In this document: piece by piece, positions 45,711 to 54,563 of the stretch | Numbering within the stretch: position 1 is the first letter of the stretch | Layout of the letters: the number at the start of each line of letters is the position of its first letter | DNA from: PALSA-278 sp963760285 | Lineage (GTDB): Bacteria > Acidobacteriota > Terriglobia > Acidiferrales > UBA7541 | Length of the DNA: 64,000 nt | NCBI GenBank assembly: GCA_963760285.1 | Contig: CAVXCI010000001.1 | Location: forward strand, 1,860,001-1,924,000 | Reading direction: 5' to 3' | Translations under genes and position numbers: made by a program | The notes under the pieces: model-generated | What the model was told of the DNA's origin: nothing | The model's database searches: none | Seen by the model: only the letters and a program-made list of their open reading frames with translations

Positions 45711-47846
45711 ATGAGCACGTTTTCGCGAAAACTGAAGATTGCAGCATGGGTGTTGGTCTCCGCTGGCGTATTGATTGTTGGCGTCGAGAGCCGGGCGATC
45801 TTAGCGCGGTGGCATGCACCGCGGGGCGCCCAGTTCCATCAGGCCGCTGTTACCAGGAAGTCCGCGCCTGTTAACCCCGAGGCTGGCGGAGCACTCATAA
45901 TGGTTCCCGATCATGTCTCCCTGGCGCCCGGCACAACGCTGCCACTGAAAGCAATGCGGGATGATGGCCGCGGCCATCAGCGTGACGTTACGGACCAGTT
46001 TTCCTGGAGTTCTTCCGATCCTTCCATTGTGCGCGTCACCTCGGCCGGGATGCTGGAAGCGGTTGGCAATGGAAGAGTTCAAATTCGCGCCATCTCCGGG
46101 CAGGAAACCATTTCTGCTCCTGTCGCAACGGACATGCCCTTCCATGTCTACGTCACGCCGGTGCAACCGGTCATGCAGGTGGGGCAACAGGTGCCCCTCA
46201 CTGCTACTCTCTACTATATGGATGGAACCCTCCAGGATGTCACCCAGGCTGGAATTATGAAGTGGACTTCGGTCCAGCCATCCATCGCCACGGAGACCAA
46301 CACTACAGGCTCCAAGGGCATTGTCACCGCCGTAAGTCCTGGCATCGCTCTCATTGAAGGCGAGCTCAATAATCGGATCCTGTACCGCGGTGAATCCACG
46401 GTCACCGTTCAATCCTCCGCGCCTCAACCGCCGTCGTTTCTTACCTCCACCGCCGCCAGCGGACAGGCTTCGCTCACCTGGACCGCCCCTCTTGGGGCCA
46501 CGGCCTTTAACATTTATGAAGGCAACTCGCCGAACGGGCCTTTCCAGGTCATCGCCAATGTGGACAATGCCGCTTCGAACAATTTTCGAATCACGGGACT
46601 GACCAATGGGTCGAACTACTACTACGTTGTAACCGCCCTCTATGGCTCGACCGAAAGCTCCTATTCCAATGTCGCCGCCGCCTCGCCGCTGGCTTCGGGT
46701 GTGTTTAACAACGCCATTAAGCACGTTGTTTTTATCGTCAAGGAAAACCACAGCTTTGACAGCATGTTCGGCACTTTTCCCGGCGCCAACGGAGCTACTT
46801 CCGGCCTGCTAAGCAATGGGCAAACAATGATGTTGCAGCATCTGCCGGATCCGCCTCCGCATGACGTTGGCCATGGTTGGGATTCCGCCACGGAAGCCAT
46901 AGACGGCGGCCGCATGGACCGCTTCAACCTGGTTGAAAACGAAGGTGACGATCTTCTTTCCTATTCTCAGCTCTACCAGTCGGACCTCCCCAACTATTGG
47001 ACCTATGCCGCCACCTTCGTTCTTGGGGATGCCATGTTTTCCCCCGGCCGGTATCCCAGCTTCCCGGCGCACCTGTTCACCGTGTCAGCGGATGGTCAGG
47101 GCGCGGTGGAAAATCCCGCCGGCAAGAGAACCGATTGGGGATGCTCCGCTAAGCCGGGTTCGACCGTTCCGACGATTAAGGACGAGGATGGAGAAGATCA
47201 GGTCTCGGCTGTTTTCCCATGTTACAGCGTGCCCACGCTGGCGAATCTCTTGCAGAACGCCAACGTCTCTTGGAGATTTTATGGCGGGCTCGCCGGCCAG
47301 GACGGATTTCAGTGGACTACTTTGCAGGCCTTCAGCACCATTTGGGGCACAAAACTATGGAAGACCAACGTGGTCAGCTGGAGCCAGTTCACCACCGATG
47401 CCGCGGCGGGCAACTTACCAGCCATGAGCTGGCTCACGCCGACTCAAATGGGCAGCGAACATCCCGTCGAATCCGTATGTGACGGCGAGAATTTCAGCGT
47501 GAACGCCATCAACGCGGTGATGGCCGGTCCAGATTGGAATTCCACGGTAATTTTTCTGGTGGAGGATGACTTTGGCGGATTCTACGATCATGTTCCCCCG
47601 CCGCCTGTTGATCTTTATGGCCTCTCGATTCGCGTGCCCGTGCTCATCATTTCTCCTTTTGCCAAGGCCGCTACTGTCTCTCATACACCCTACGAGTTCG
47701 CCTCCATTCTGCGTTTTGTGGAGGAGCGTTTCAATCTCACCGCGCTCTCCCAGCGTGACGCCCACGCCAACGACATGCTGGATGCGTTCGATTTTTCGCA
47801 GCCGCCTATACAGCCGTTTCAGTTGCAGTTGCGCACCTGTCCATAG
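45711..47846 (+). CDS. Secreted phosphoesterase (phospholipase C / acid phosphatase family) with Big_2 and FN3 modules
   Basis: A 711-residue exported enzyme. A signal anchor (IAAWVLVSAGVLIVGVESRA) leads into two Ig-like Big_2 modules (VPDHVSLAPGTTLPLKAMRD; VTPVQPVMQVGQQVPLTATL) and one fibronectin-III module (QASLTWTAPLGATAFNIYEG; YYYVVTALYGSTESSYSN). The catalytic domain starts HVVFIVKENHSFDSMFGTFPG, the phosphoesterase family (PF04185) signature. It continues through SPGRYPSFPAHLFTVSADGQ and VEDDFGGFYDHVPPPP, where metal ligands sit. It probably cleaves phospholipid or phosphodiester bonds outside the cell. Start after GAGAAGGAGTTCGC. Single-gene unit. Confidence 0.85.
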   Translation: MSTFSRKLKIAAWVLVSAGVLIVGVESRAILARWHAPRGAQFHQAAVTRKSAPVNPEAGGALIMVPDHVSLAPGTTLPLKAMRDDGRGHQRDVTDQFSWSSSDPSIVRVTSAGMLEAVGNGRVQIRAISGQETISAPVATDMPFHVYVTPVQPVMQVGQQVPLTATLYYMDGTLQDVTQAGIMKWTSVQPSIATETNTTGSKGIVTAVSPGIALIEGELNNRILYRGESTVTVQSSAPQPPSFLTSTAASGQASLTWTAPLGATAFNIYEGNSPNGPFQVIANVDNAASNNFRITGLTNGSNYYYVVTALYGSTESSYSNVAAASPLASGVFNNAIKHVVFIVKENHSFDSMFGTFPGANGATSGLLSNGQTMMLQHLPDPPPHDVGHGWDSATEAIDGGRMDRFNLVENEGDDLLSYSQLYQSDLPNYWTYAATFVLGDAMFSPGRYPSFPAHLFTVSADGQGAVENPAGKRTDWGCSAKPGSTVPTIKDEDGEDQVSAVFPCYSVPTLANLLQNANVSWRFYGGLAGQDGFQWTTLQAFSTIWGTKLWKTNVVSWSQFTTDAAAGNLPAMSWLTPTQMGSEHPVESVCDGENFSVNAINAVMAGPDWNSTVIFLVEDDFGGFYDHVPPPPVDLYGLSIRVPVLIISPFAKAATVSHTPYEFASILRFVEERFNLTALSQRDAHANDMLDAFDFSQPPIQPFQLQLRTCP

Positions 47847-47885
47847 ACCGGGGAATGCCGCAGGGGATGGCTTGAAGCTGTTCGC

Positions 47886-48359
47886 CTAGAAATGGCAGCG
47901 CGCCGCGCCACGCTTTTCCAGATATTTCTGATGGTATTCCTCGGCCGGCCAAAATTCCGGCGCGGGGACAATCTGCGTCACGATGGGGCGCCGAAACCGT
48001 CCGCTTTTTTCCAGCTCTTCCTTGAATTTCTCCGCGGCCTTCCGTTGCGCGTCGCTGTGATAAAAAACCGCCGAGCGGTACTGCGACCCAAAATCCGGGC
48101 CCTGGCGGTTGGGAGTGGTGGGGTCGTGGTTCTCCCAGAAGACTTTCAGCAGTGCATCGTAGTTAACCTTCGCGGGGTCGAATTCGATTTCGACTGCTTC
48201 CGCGTGGCCGGTGCTGTCTGAACAAACGTCTTTGTACGTCGGTTTCGCCAGTTGGCCGCCCGTATAGCCCACCTGCGTGGAAAGTACGCCGGGAATTTGG
48301 CGGAACAGTTCTTCCACTCCCCAAAAACAGCCGGCCGCGAATGTCGCTTTCTCGCTCAT
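47886..48359 (-). CDS. msrA: Peptide methionine (S)-S-oxide reductase
   Basis: Repairs oxidised methionine, S-epimer, in proteins. The catalytic cysteine is in GCFWGVEELFRQIPGV (C11). The family segment GYTGGQLAKPTYKDVCSDST and the HDPTTPNRQGPDFGSQYRSA block are complete. 157 residues, a standard single-domain MsrA. The cytoplasmic form has no signal. The ATG follows AGGAGGGTTCG. The downstream gap to the converging phosphoesterase stop is 39 bases. It lies 31 bases upstream of the aconitase stop on the same strand; the aconitase is transcribed first, so they may be cotranscribed. Confidence 0.93.
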   Translation of the reverse strand: MSEKATFAAGCFWGVEELFRQIPGVLSTQVGYTGGQLAKPTYKDVCSDSTGHAEAVEIEFDPAKVNYDALLKVFWENHDPTTPNRQGPDFGSQYRSAVFYHSDAQRKAAEKFKEELEKSGRFRRPIVTQIVPAPEFWPAEEYHQKYLEKRGAARCHF

Positions 48360-48390
48360 CGAACCCTCCTGTCCTCGCCGCGCGTGAGAT

Positions 48391-51072
48391 TCACGCTGCT
48401 TCGCCTCGCAATATCTGCCGCATCACATACTGCAAAATCCCGCCGTGACGGAAGTAGGCCGCTTCCACCGGCGTATCCACGCGTGACAGAACTCTGAACT
48501 CCAGCGTGCGGCCTTGGCTATCCCTCGCTCTCACGTCCAGCCATTTCCGCGGATCGAAACTCTCCACGATGCCGCTGATTTCCAGAATTTCATGGCCCGT
48601 CAGCCCCAGAGTCTGCGCCGAATCTCCCGGCTGGAATTCCAGCGGCAGCACGCCCATCCCGATCAGGTTGCTGCGATGGATACGTTCGAAGCTCTCCGCA
48701 ATCACCGCCCGCACCCCCAGCAGCAGCGTGCCTTTCGCCGCCCAGTCCCGCGAGGAGCCGGACCCGTATTCCTTCCCTCCCAGCACCACCAGCGGAACGC
48801 CTTCCTGCTTGTAGCGCATGGCCGCGTCGTAGATGCTCATCTTTTCGCCGTCCGGCAGGTGCAGCGTCCATCCGCCTTCCGTGCCCGGAGCCAGAAAATT
48901 TCGCAGCCGGATATTGGCGAACGTACCGCGCATCATCACTTCATGGTTGCCCCGCCGCGCGCCGTAGGAATTGAAATCCTTCGGTTTCACCCCGTGCTCG
49001 ATTAAATATTTTCCCGCCGGCCCTTCCGGCTGAATCGAGCCCGCCGGCGAAATATGGTCGGTGGTCACGCTGTCGCCCAGCAACGCCAGCACGCGCAGGC
49101 CTTTCAAATCCGTCAGCGGCCCCGGTTCCAGCGGCATCCCGTCAAAATATGGAGGATTCTTGATATACGTGGACGCCTCATCCCACGCATAAAGACTTCC
49201 TTCCGCAATCGGCAGCGCGCGCCAATTTCCTTCTCCCGTGAAAACGTCGGCGTATTCCTTACGGAACATTTCCGTATCCACTGCTGTGCGCATCACCTCT
49301 TCCACTTCCCGCGGCGTGGGCCAGATATCCCGGAGGTAGACCGGCTTCCCATCGCCTCCCGTCCCCAGCGCTTCGTTGCCCAGGTCCACGTCCATCCGTC
49401 CCGCCAGCGCGTACGCCACCACCAGCGGCGGCGACGCCAGATAGTTGGCGCGCACCAGCGCGTTGATGCGCCCCTCAAAATTGCGATTTCCGCTCAGCAC
49501 CGAAACAGCCACTAGCCCGTGATCCTTGATCGCCTTCCCAATATCTTCCGGCAGGGGCCCGCTGTTTCCTATGCACGTTGTGCAGCCGTATCCCACCAGG
49601 TAAAAGCCCAGCGCCTCCAGATAGGGCGTCAGCCGCGATTTATTCAGATAGTCACTTACAACCTTTGACCCCGGCGCGAGGCTGGTCTTCACCCACGGCT
49701 TCGATTTCAGCCCCCGCTCCACCGCCTTCTTCGCCAGCAATCCCGCGCCCAGCATCAACGAAGGATTGGATGTGTTTGTGCAGCTGGTGATTGCCGCAAT
49801 CACCACTGAACCGTCTCCCAACTCGAAACTGTCGCCATTCCTGGATACCGCAACATGTTTCGCCGCCGATGTCAGCGATTTCTGGAAGGAAGCTTTCGCC
49901 TCCGTCAGCGGAACGCGGTCCTGCGGCCGCTTCGGCCCCGCGAGCGTGGGGACTACGTCGCCCAAATCCAGCGCCAGCTTGTCCGAGAAAATCGGATCGG
50001 CCGTGGCATCCGTGCGGAAAAGCCCTTGCTCCTTGGTGTACGCCTCCACCAGTTGTATCTGCTTTTCCTCGCGCCCGGTGAACCGCAGGTAGGCCAGAGT
50101 TTCCTCGTCCACCGGAAAGAATCCCATTGTTGCGCCATATTCCGGCGCCATGTTGCTGATGGTTGCGCGGTCCGGCAGCGACAGGCTGGAAAGCCCTTTG
50201 CCGCAGAATTCCACAAACCGGCCCACCACGCCTTTTTTCCGCAGAATTTCCGTGATCGTCAGTACCAAATCGGTAGCCGTGGCGCCCTCGCGCAACCGCC
50301 CGTCGAGTTTGAATCCCACCACTTGCGGGATCAGCATCGGCAACGGCTGCCCCAGCATCGCCGCCTCGGCTTCAATTCCGCCCACGCCCCAGCCAAAAAC
50401 GCCCAGGCCGTTCACCATGGTGGTGTGCGAATCCGTTCCCACCAAAGAATCCAGAAACGCCTGCCGCTTCCCGCCGTTCTCAGTGGTCGCCACCACTCGC
50501 GCCAGATATTCCAGATTTACCTGGTGACAAATTCCCGTTCCCGGCGGCACCACCACGAAATTCTGAAAGCTCTTCTGTCCCCAGCGGAGAAACGTGTAAC
50601 GTTCAATGTTCCGCTGAAATTCGATTTCGTTGTTGAACGCGAAGGCGTCTGCGGTTCCGAACCGGTCCACCTGCACCGAATGGTCAATCACCAGTTCAGC
50701 GGGCAGCATCGGATTAATTTTTTGCGGATTGCCGCCCAGCCGTTGAACGGCGTCGCGCATGCTCGCCAGATCCACCACTGCGGGCACGCCCGTAAAGTCC
50801 TGCATCAGGACCCGGGCCGGCATGAAGGAAATCTCGCGTTCGGCGGGTTTGGGCTGCCAGTCCGCCAGAACGCGGATATCTTCGGCCAGCACCGTGCGGT
50901 TATCCTCGTGCCGCAGCAGGTTTTCCAGCAGCACTTTCACGGAAAATGGCAACCGGCCCACTCCGCTCAATCCGGCGCGCTCCAGCGCGGACAGGCGGAA
51001 AACTTCAAACGTTCCGCCCGCGGTTTCCAACGGGCCGCGTGCTCCGAAGGAATTCATGTTTTGGGGGCTCAT
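48391..51072 (-). CDS. acnA: Aconitate hydratase A
   Basis: TCA-cycle enzyme interconverting citrate and isocitrate through a [4Fe-4S] cluster. The cluster cysteines are in TSCTNTSNPSLMLG and the GCTTCIGNSGPL block. Other hallmarks are TDSHTTMVNGLGVFGWGVGG, RGNHEVMMRGTFANIRLRN (swivel) and KEYGSGSSRDWAAKGTLLLG. About 893 residues, as for the AcnA / IRP1-type. I start at the ATG at 51072, which follows GAGGAGGGCGACATCGTT; the frame extends upstream to 51156, and an ATG at 51057 is another possibility. It is divergent from the radical SAM gene. Confidence 0.93.
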   Translation of the reverse strand: MSPQNMNSFGARGPLETAGGTFEVFRLSALERAGLSGVGRLPFSVKVLLENLLRHEDNRTVLAEDIRVLADWQPKPAEREISFMPARVLMQDFTGVPAVVDLASMRDAVQRLGGNPQKINPMLPAELVIDHSVQVDRFGTADAFAFNNEIEFQRNIERYTFLRWGQKSFQNFVVVPPGTGICHQVNLEYLARVVATTENGGKRQAFLDSLVGTDSHTTMVNGLGVFGWGVGGIEAEAAMLGQPLPMLIPQVVGFKLDGRLREGATATDLVLTITEILRKKGVVGRFVEFCGKGLSSLSLPDRATISNMAPEYGATMGFFPVDEETLAYLRFTGREEKQIQLVEAYTKEQGLFRTDATADPIFSDKLALDLGDVVPTLAGPKRPQDRVPLTEAKASFQKSLTSAAKHVAVSRNGDSFELGDGSVVIAAITSCTNTSNPSLMLGAGLLAKKAVERGLKSKPWVKTSLAPGSKVVSDYLNKSRLTPYLEALGFYLVGYGCTTCIGNSGPLPEDIGKAIKDHGLVAVSVLSGNRNFEGRINALVRANYLASPPLVVAYALAGRMDVDLGNEALGTGGDGKPVYLRDIWPTPREVEEVMRTAVDTEMFRKEYADVFTGEGNWRALPIAEGSLYAWDEASTYIKNPPYFDGMPLEPGPLTDLKGLRVLALLGDSVTTDHISPAGSIQPEGPAGKYLIEHGVKPKDFNSYGARRGNHEVMMRGTFANIRLRNFLAPGTEGGWTLHLPDGEKMSIYDAAMRYKQEGVPLVVLGGKEYGSGSSRDWAAKGTLLLGVRAVIAESFERIHRSNLIGMGVLPLEFQPGDSAQTLGLTGHEILEISGIVESFDPRKWLDVRARDSQGRTLEFRVLSRVDTPVEAAYFRHGGILQYVMRQILRGEAA

Positions 51073-51162
51073 AACGATGTCGCCCTCCTCTCGAACAAAA
51101 GCATGATAGCGCATCCGCTGAGCGGCCTGCTTGGTTTCCCCTTCCTCCGAGGCCACGCAAAC

Positions 51163-51191
51163 GCGCGGCTTTCGCCTGCGGAGACTATAAT
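51163..51191 (+). promoter_or_regulatory. Promoter for the radical SAM / ATP-grasp operon
   Basis: A perfect -10 TATAAT at 51186-51191, 35 bases before the radical SAM ATG. The -35 region at 17 bases (GCGCGG) is poor, so an activator may be required. Confidence 0.4.
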
Positions 51192-51226
51192 CAAACCTTG
51201 GACTGGCTTCTTTGCGCCGTCCGCCG

Positions 51227-52675
51227 ATGCGCGTTCTTCTGATTTCAACTTACGAATTGGGCCGCCAGCCGTTTGGTCTGGCATCGCCTGCCGCGTGGCT
51301 TCGCCGGGGCGGCGCGCACGTGGATTGTCTGGATCTCTCACGCGAGGCATTCCGCGAAGATTTGGCGCGCTCGGCGGACCTGATTGCTTTCTACCTTCCC
51401 ATGCACACCGCCACTCGCCTGGCTGTTCCGCTGATTCAGGCGGCATGCGAAACGAATCCCGCGGCGCATTTGTGCTGCTACGGTCTGTATGCTCCCATGA
51501 ATGCCGACTATCTCCGCGGGTTGGGAGTTCGTTCCATTCTCGGCGGCGAATTCGAGAAGCCTCTTCAGGATTTGATGATTCGCCTGCAAGAAGAAGGCTC
51601 GTCCGCCAGCGCACAGCCGACCGGACCGCAGGTTTTCCTGCAGCGTCAGGATTTCCAACTGCCTGACCGCCGCGGGCTTCTGCCCCTAAATCGCTACGCC
51701 ATGCTGATTCGCGCGGACGGCACTCACGCCGTCACCGGCTACACCGAAGCCAGCCGCGGCTGCAAGCATCTCTGCCGCCACTGTCCCGTCGTTCCCGTCT
51801 ATCGCGGCGTATTTCGCGTCATTTCTCGCGACGTTGTTTTGGATGACGTCCGCCAGCAGGTGGATTCCGGCGCGGAACACATCACCTTCGGTGATCCTGA
51901 TTTCTTCAATGGCATCGGCCACGCCATCGCTTTGGTGGAGGAATTTCATCGCCGTTTTCCCCGGGTCACCTATGACGTCACCATCAAGATCGAACATCTG
52001 CTGCATCATGCGCGGCATCTTTCCGCGTTGCGCGACAGCGGCTGCCTCTTCATCACCAGCGCGGTGGAATCTGTGGACGACGCTGTCCTCCAGCGCCTCG
52101 CCAAGGGCCACACGCGCGCGGATTTCCTTCGCGCCGTCGTCCTTTGCCGCGAAGCCGGGCTCACCCTCCAGCCTACTCTTGTTCCTTTCACGCCGTGGAC
52201 CACGCTGGAATCCTTTGCCGAACTGCTCGACGTGATCGAAAGCCAGAACCTGGTGGAAAATGTGCCTCCTATTCAATTCGCCATTCGGCTCCTAATTCCG
52301 CGGGGATCGTATTTGCTGGATTTGCCGGAAATGTCCGCGTTCATTCGCCCATTCGATGAGGCCGCGCTGGTTTACCCCTGGAGCAATCCTGACCCGCGCG
52401 TGGATGAATTGGCTGCGGCTGTCCAAAAGGCCGTTCAATCCGGCGAAAAAATGCATCTTTCGCGCGCCCATATCTTCCATAAAATTCGCAATGTCGTCCG
52501 CGCGGCCACAGGTCTGCCGCCTTTGCCTCTGCCCGCGCCAACATTGCTCGCGCTTTCGCCCGCCATTCCTCATCTGAATGAGCCGTGGTACTGCTGCGCC
52601 GAGCCGTCCGAGGATTTATTGGTTTCCCTCGCGTCTCCCGCCAAATCGCTTCCCGATGCGGATGGATTCGTCTGA
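51227..52675 (+). CDS. CCAEP-tail radical SAM protein
   Basis: A 482-residue protein with an N-terminal B12-binding-like Rossmann region (RVLLISTYELGRQPFGLASP; DLIAFYLPMHTATRLAVPLI) and a radical SAM domain. The cluster is CKHLCRHC (C179, C183, C186), preceded by GYTEASRG. The middle has DPDFFNGIGHAIALVEEFHR and IKIEHLLHHARHLSALRDSG, as in cobalamin-type radical SAM enzymes. The tail ends in EPWYCCAEPSEDLL, so CCAEP occupies residues 456-460. This matches, from memory, the family that NCBI names CUAEP/CCAEP-tail radical SAM (seleno)protein, in which the second position can be selenocysteine; here it is a TGC codon, so cysteine. The product is unknown. The stop overlaps the next ATG by one base. 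Confidence 0.85.
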   Translation: MRVLLISTYELGRQPFGLASPAAWLRRGGAHVDCLDLSREAFREDLARSADLIAFYLPMHTATRLAVPLIQAACETNPAAHLCCYGLYAPMNADYLRGLGVRSILGGEFEKPLQDLMIRLQEEGSSASAQPTGPQVFLQRQDFQLPDRRGLLPLNRYAMLIRADGTHAVTGYTEASRGCKHLCRHCPVVPVYRGVFRVISRDVVLDDVRQQVDSGAEHITFGDPDFFNGIGHAIALVEEFHRRFPRVTYDVTIKIEHLLHHARHLSALRDSGCLFITSAVESVDDAVLQRLAKGHTRADFLRAVVLCREAGLTLQPTLVPFTPWTTLESFAELLDVIESQNLVENVPPIQFAIRLLIPRGSYLLDLPEMSAFIRPFDEAALVYPWSNPDPRVDELAAAVQKAVQSGEKMHLSRAHIFHKIRNVVRAATGLPPLPLPAPTLLALSPAIPHLNEPWYCCAEPSEDLLVSLASPAKSLPDADGFV

Positions 52676-54024
52676 TGTCGGACGAAGCGCTTGGGGAGCG
52701 GCAGCCACAGGAAGCTGCGGCGCCTCGCAAGAAACTGCTCCTCCTGGCCAGCAAGCTGGGTTATCAGACTCATAGTTTTGCGCAGGCTGCCGAACGTCTG
52801 AATATTGACGTGCTCTTCGGCACCGATCGCTGCCACCAGCTTGACGATCCCTGGTCGGATGCCGCCCTCGCGCTGCATTTTGAATCGCCTCGCGAGGCCG
52901 CCGATGGAATCGTCCGCCGGTTTCAGGGCGATCCTCCCTCGGCAATCTTGGCTTTGGGCGACCGTCCCACGGTCGCCGCCGCCATGGCTGCCGAGTCTCT
53001 CGGACTGCCGGGAAATCCCCCCGATGCCGCGGCCATCTGCCGCGATAAGCGTCGCCAGCGCGAAACTCTTTCCGCTGCGGGGCTGCGCGTCCCCGGTTTT
53101 TTCCCCATTCCCGCGGGTAATGATCCCCGGAATCTTCTCTCGCGCGCAGTCTTTCCCTGCGTCGTGAAGCCCGTGGCCCTGGCCGCCAGCCAGGGAGTGA
53201 TTCGCGCCAATTCCGCTGAAGAATTTGTCGCCGCGATCCGCCGCATTCGCGCGCTTCTGGATTCCCCGGAAATCCAGGTTCTTCGCGAGCCACATCTCGG
53301 CGAACTTCTCGTCGAAAAATATATTCCCGGCAGCGAAGTGGCATTGGAAGGTCTGCTAACTCCCGACTCCGAAGGCGCATCATTGCGCATGCTGGCGCTT
53401 TTCGACAAGCCCGAACCCCTTGAAGGTCCCTACTTTGAGGAAACGATTTACGTCACGCCGTCGCGCCTTCCTGCGGAAACGCAGAGGGCCGTCGCCGAAT
53501 GCGCCCAGCTTGCCGCACGAGCCATTGGCCTGCGTAACGGCCCGCTCCACGCGGAATTTCGCATTCACGAAGGAATTCCGTGGATTCTGGAACTGGCTCC
53601 GCGCCCCATTGGCGGACTTTGCGCCCGTGCCTTGCGTTTTGGTCCTGACGGAATCGGTTTGGAAGAACTGCTCATTCGCCACGCCTTTGGCATGTCCGGC
53701 GGCGAATGGCTTCGCGAAGATCCCGCCAGCGGAGTGATGATGATTCCCGTTCCGCGCAGCGGGATCTTTGAACGCGTGGACGGCCTGGAAGGCGCCGAAG
53801 CCGTTCGCGGCGTGGACGAAATTCGCATCACCGCGCGGCTTCGCGACTACCTGGCCGCGTGGCCCGAAGGCTCAAGTTATCTGGGATTTATTTTCGCGCG
53901 GGGAGGGACTCCCGCCGAAGTGGAAGCCAGGCTTCGCGCCGCGCATGGCCGGCTGCACTTCCAATTCTCGCCCCGGCTTCCGGTGGAGCATCCCGTCACT
54001 GGCCGAATTCCGCGCGCATTCTAG
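52675..54024 (+). CDS. ATP-grasp domain protein partnered with the CCAEP-tail radical SAM protein
   Basis: A 449-residue ATP-grasp enzyme, probably forming an amide or ester bond with ATP. An N-terminal pre-grasp domain (KKLLLLASKLGYQTHSFAQA) is followed by the ATP-binding lysine region (FPCVVKPVALAASQGVIRAN) and the metal-ligand region HAEFRIHEGIPWILELAPRP, ending IGG. It resembles the carbamoyl-phosphate-synthetase-like or PylC-like ATP-grasp group. The start ATG overlaps the radical SAM stop (TGATG), so the two are co-translated. The substrate is unknown. An amino-acid-like or peptide substrate first altered by the radical SAM enzyme is plausible, but that is inference. Confidence 0.8.
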   Translation: MSDEALGERQPQEAAAPRKKLLLLASKLGYQTHSFAQAAERLNIDVLFGTDRCHQLDDPWSDAALALHFESPREAADGIVRRFQGDPPSAILALGDRPTVAAAMAAESLGLPGNPPDAAAICRDKRRQRETLSAAGLRVPGFFPIPAGNDPRNLLSRAVFPCVVKPVALAASQGVIRANSAEEFVAAIRRIRALLDSPEIQVLREPHLGELLVEKYIPGSEVALEGLLTPDSEGASLRMLALFDKPEPLEGPYFEETIYVTPSRLPAETQRAVAECAQLAARAIGLRNGPLHAEFRIHEGIPWILELAPRPIGGLCARALRFGPDGIGLEELLIRHAFGMSGGEWLREDPASGVMMIPVPRSGIFERVDGLEGAEAVRGVDEIRITARLRDYLAAWPEGSSYLGFIFARGGTPAEVEARLRAAHGRLHFQFSPRLPVEHPVTGRIPRAF

Positions 54025-54045
54025 CCAGTGGCCTCGGTTTGTCGG

Positions 54046-54381
54046 TTAGCCCTTGGCTTTTTGCGGAACGTATCCTTCGGGCAGTTTCGCGCCTTCGCCA
54101 AAGAAAAACTGATTCAAGTGTTCTTCGATCACCTTCAGCGAATTGGGGTCCAGCGGGTTCAACCGGTACTCGTTCATGATCATTTTTGAGTACTCAATCC
54201 ACAGCTTCCACGCGTCCTTGGATACGTTGTCGTAAAGCTTTTTGCCTAGCTCACCCTTCCAGGGAACGCGATCCAGTCCCGGCATCTCTTTGCCGAACTT
54301 CACGCACATCACCATCCGCGTTCCCGGCGCTGCCGGAGTGTTCTCCGCCGGAGCCGGCTGGCCGCATTTTTCGTCCGCCAT
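54046..54381 (-). CDS. YggX-family Fe(2+)-trafficking protein
   Basis: A 111-residue protein. YggX proteins are linked to iron handling and protection of Fe-S clusters from oxidation. The family blocks are VMCVKFGKEMPGLDRVPWKG and GKKLYDNVSKDAWKLWIEYS, then KMIMNEYRLNPLDPNSLKVI and HLNQFFFGEGAKLPEGYVPQ. The single Cys in CVKFGKE is conserved in YggX. An extra N-terminal stretch (MADEKCGQPAPAENTPAAPG) is proline/alanine-rich. The ATG at 54381 follows AAGGAGGAGATT. It converges with the ATP-grasp gene; the stops lie 21 bases apart. Confidence 0.88.
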   Translation of the reverse strand: MADEKCGQPAPAENTPAAPGTRMVMCVKFGKEMPGLDRVPWKGELGKKLYDNVSKDAWKLWIEYSKMIMNEYRLNPLDPNSLKVIEEHLNQFFFGEGAKLPEGYVPQKAKG

Positions 54382-54488
54382 AATCTCCTCCTTCCGCCTC
54401 GTGTCCCTTTCAAGATACTCGAAAGCGAGCAGGGGAGACAATCACACTGCGCGGTCGCCCCCCGCCAGCCGCAACTCAAAGAAACGCA

Positions 54489-54516
54489 TTGGCGCGGCAA
54501 CCCTGTGTGACACAAT
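54489..54516 (+). promoter_or_regulatory. Possible promoter for zwf
   Basis: TTGGCG (54489-54494), 16 bases, CACAAT (54511-54516), 47 bases before the zwf ATG. Both boxes are moderate matches. Confidence 0.3.
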
Positions 54517-54563
54517 GTGGGAGCCTTTGGCATGTTTACCGGCACCTTTCACAAGGGGGAGCA

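Noticed and set aside
49855..51666. 603-codon open frame on the plus strand
   Set aside because: Antisense to aconitase and running into the radical SAM gene. The translation is H/R-rich without motifs.
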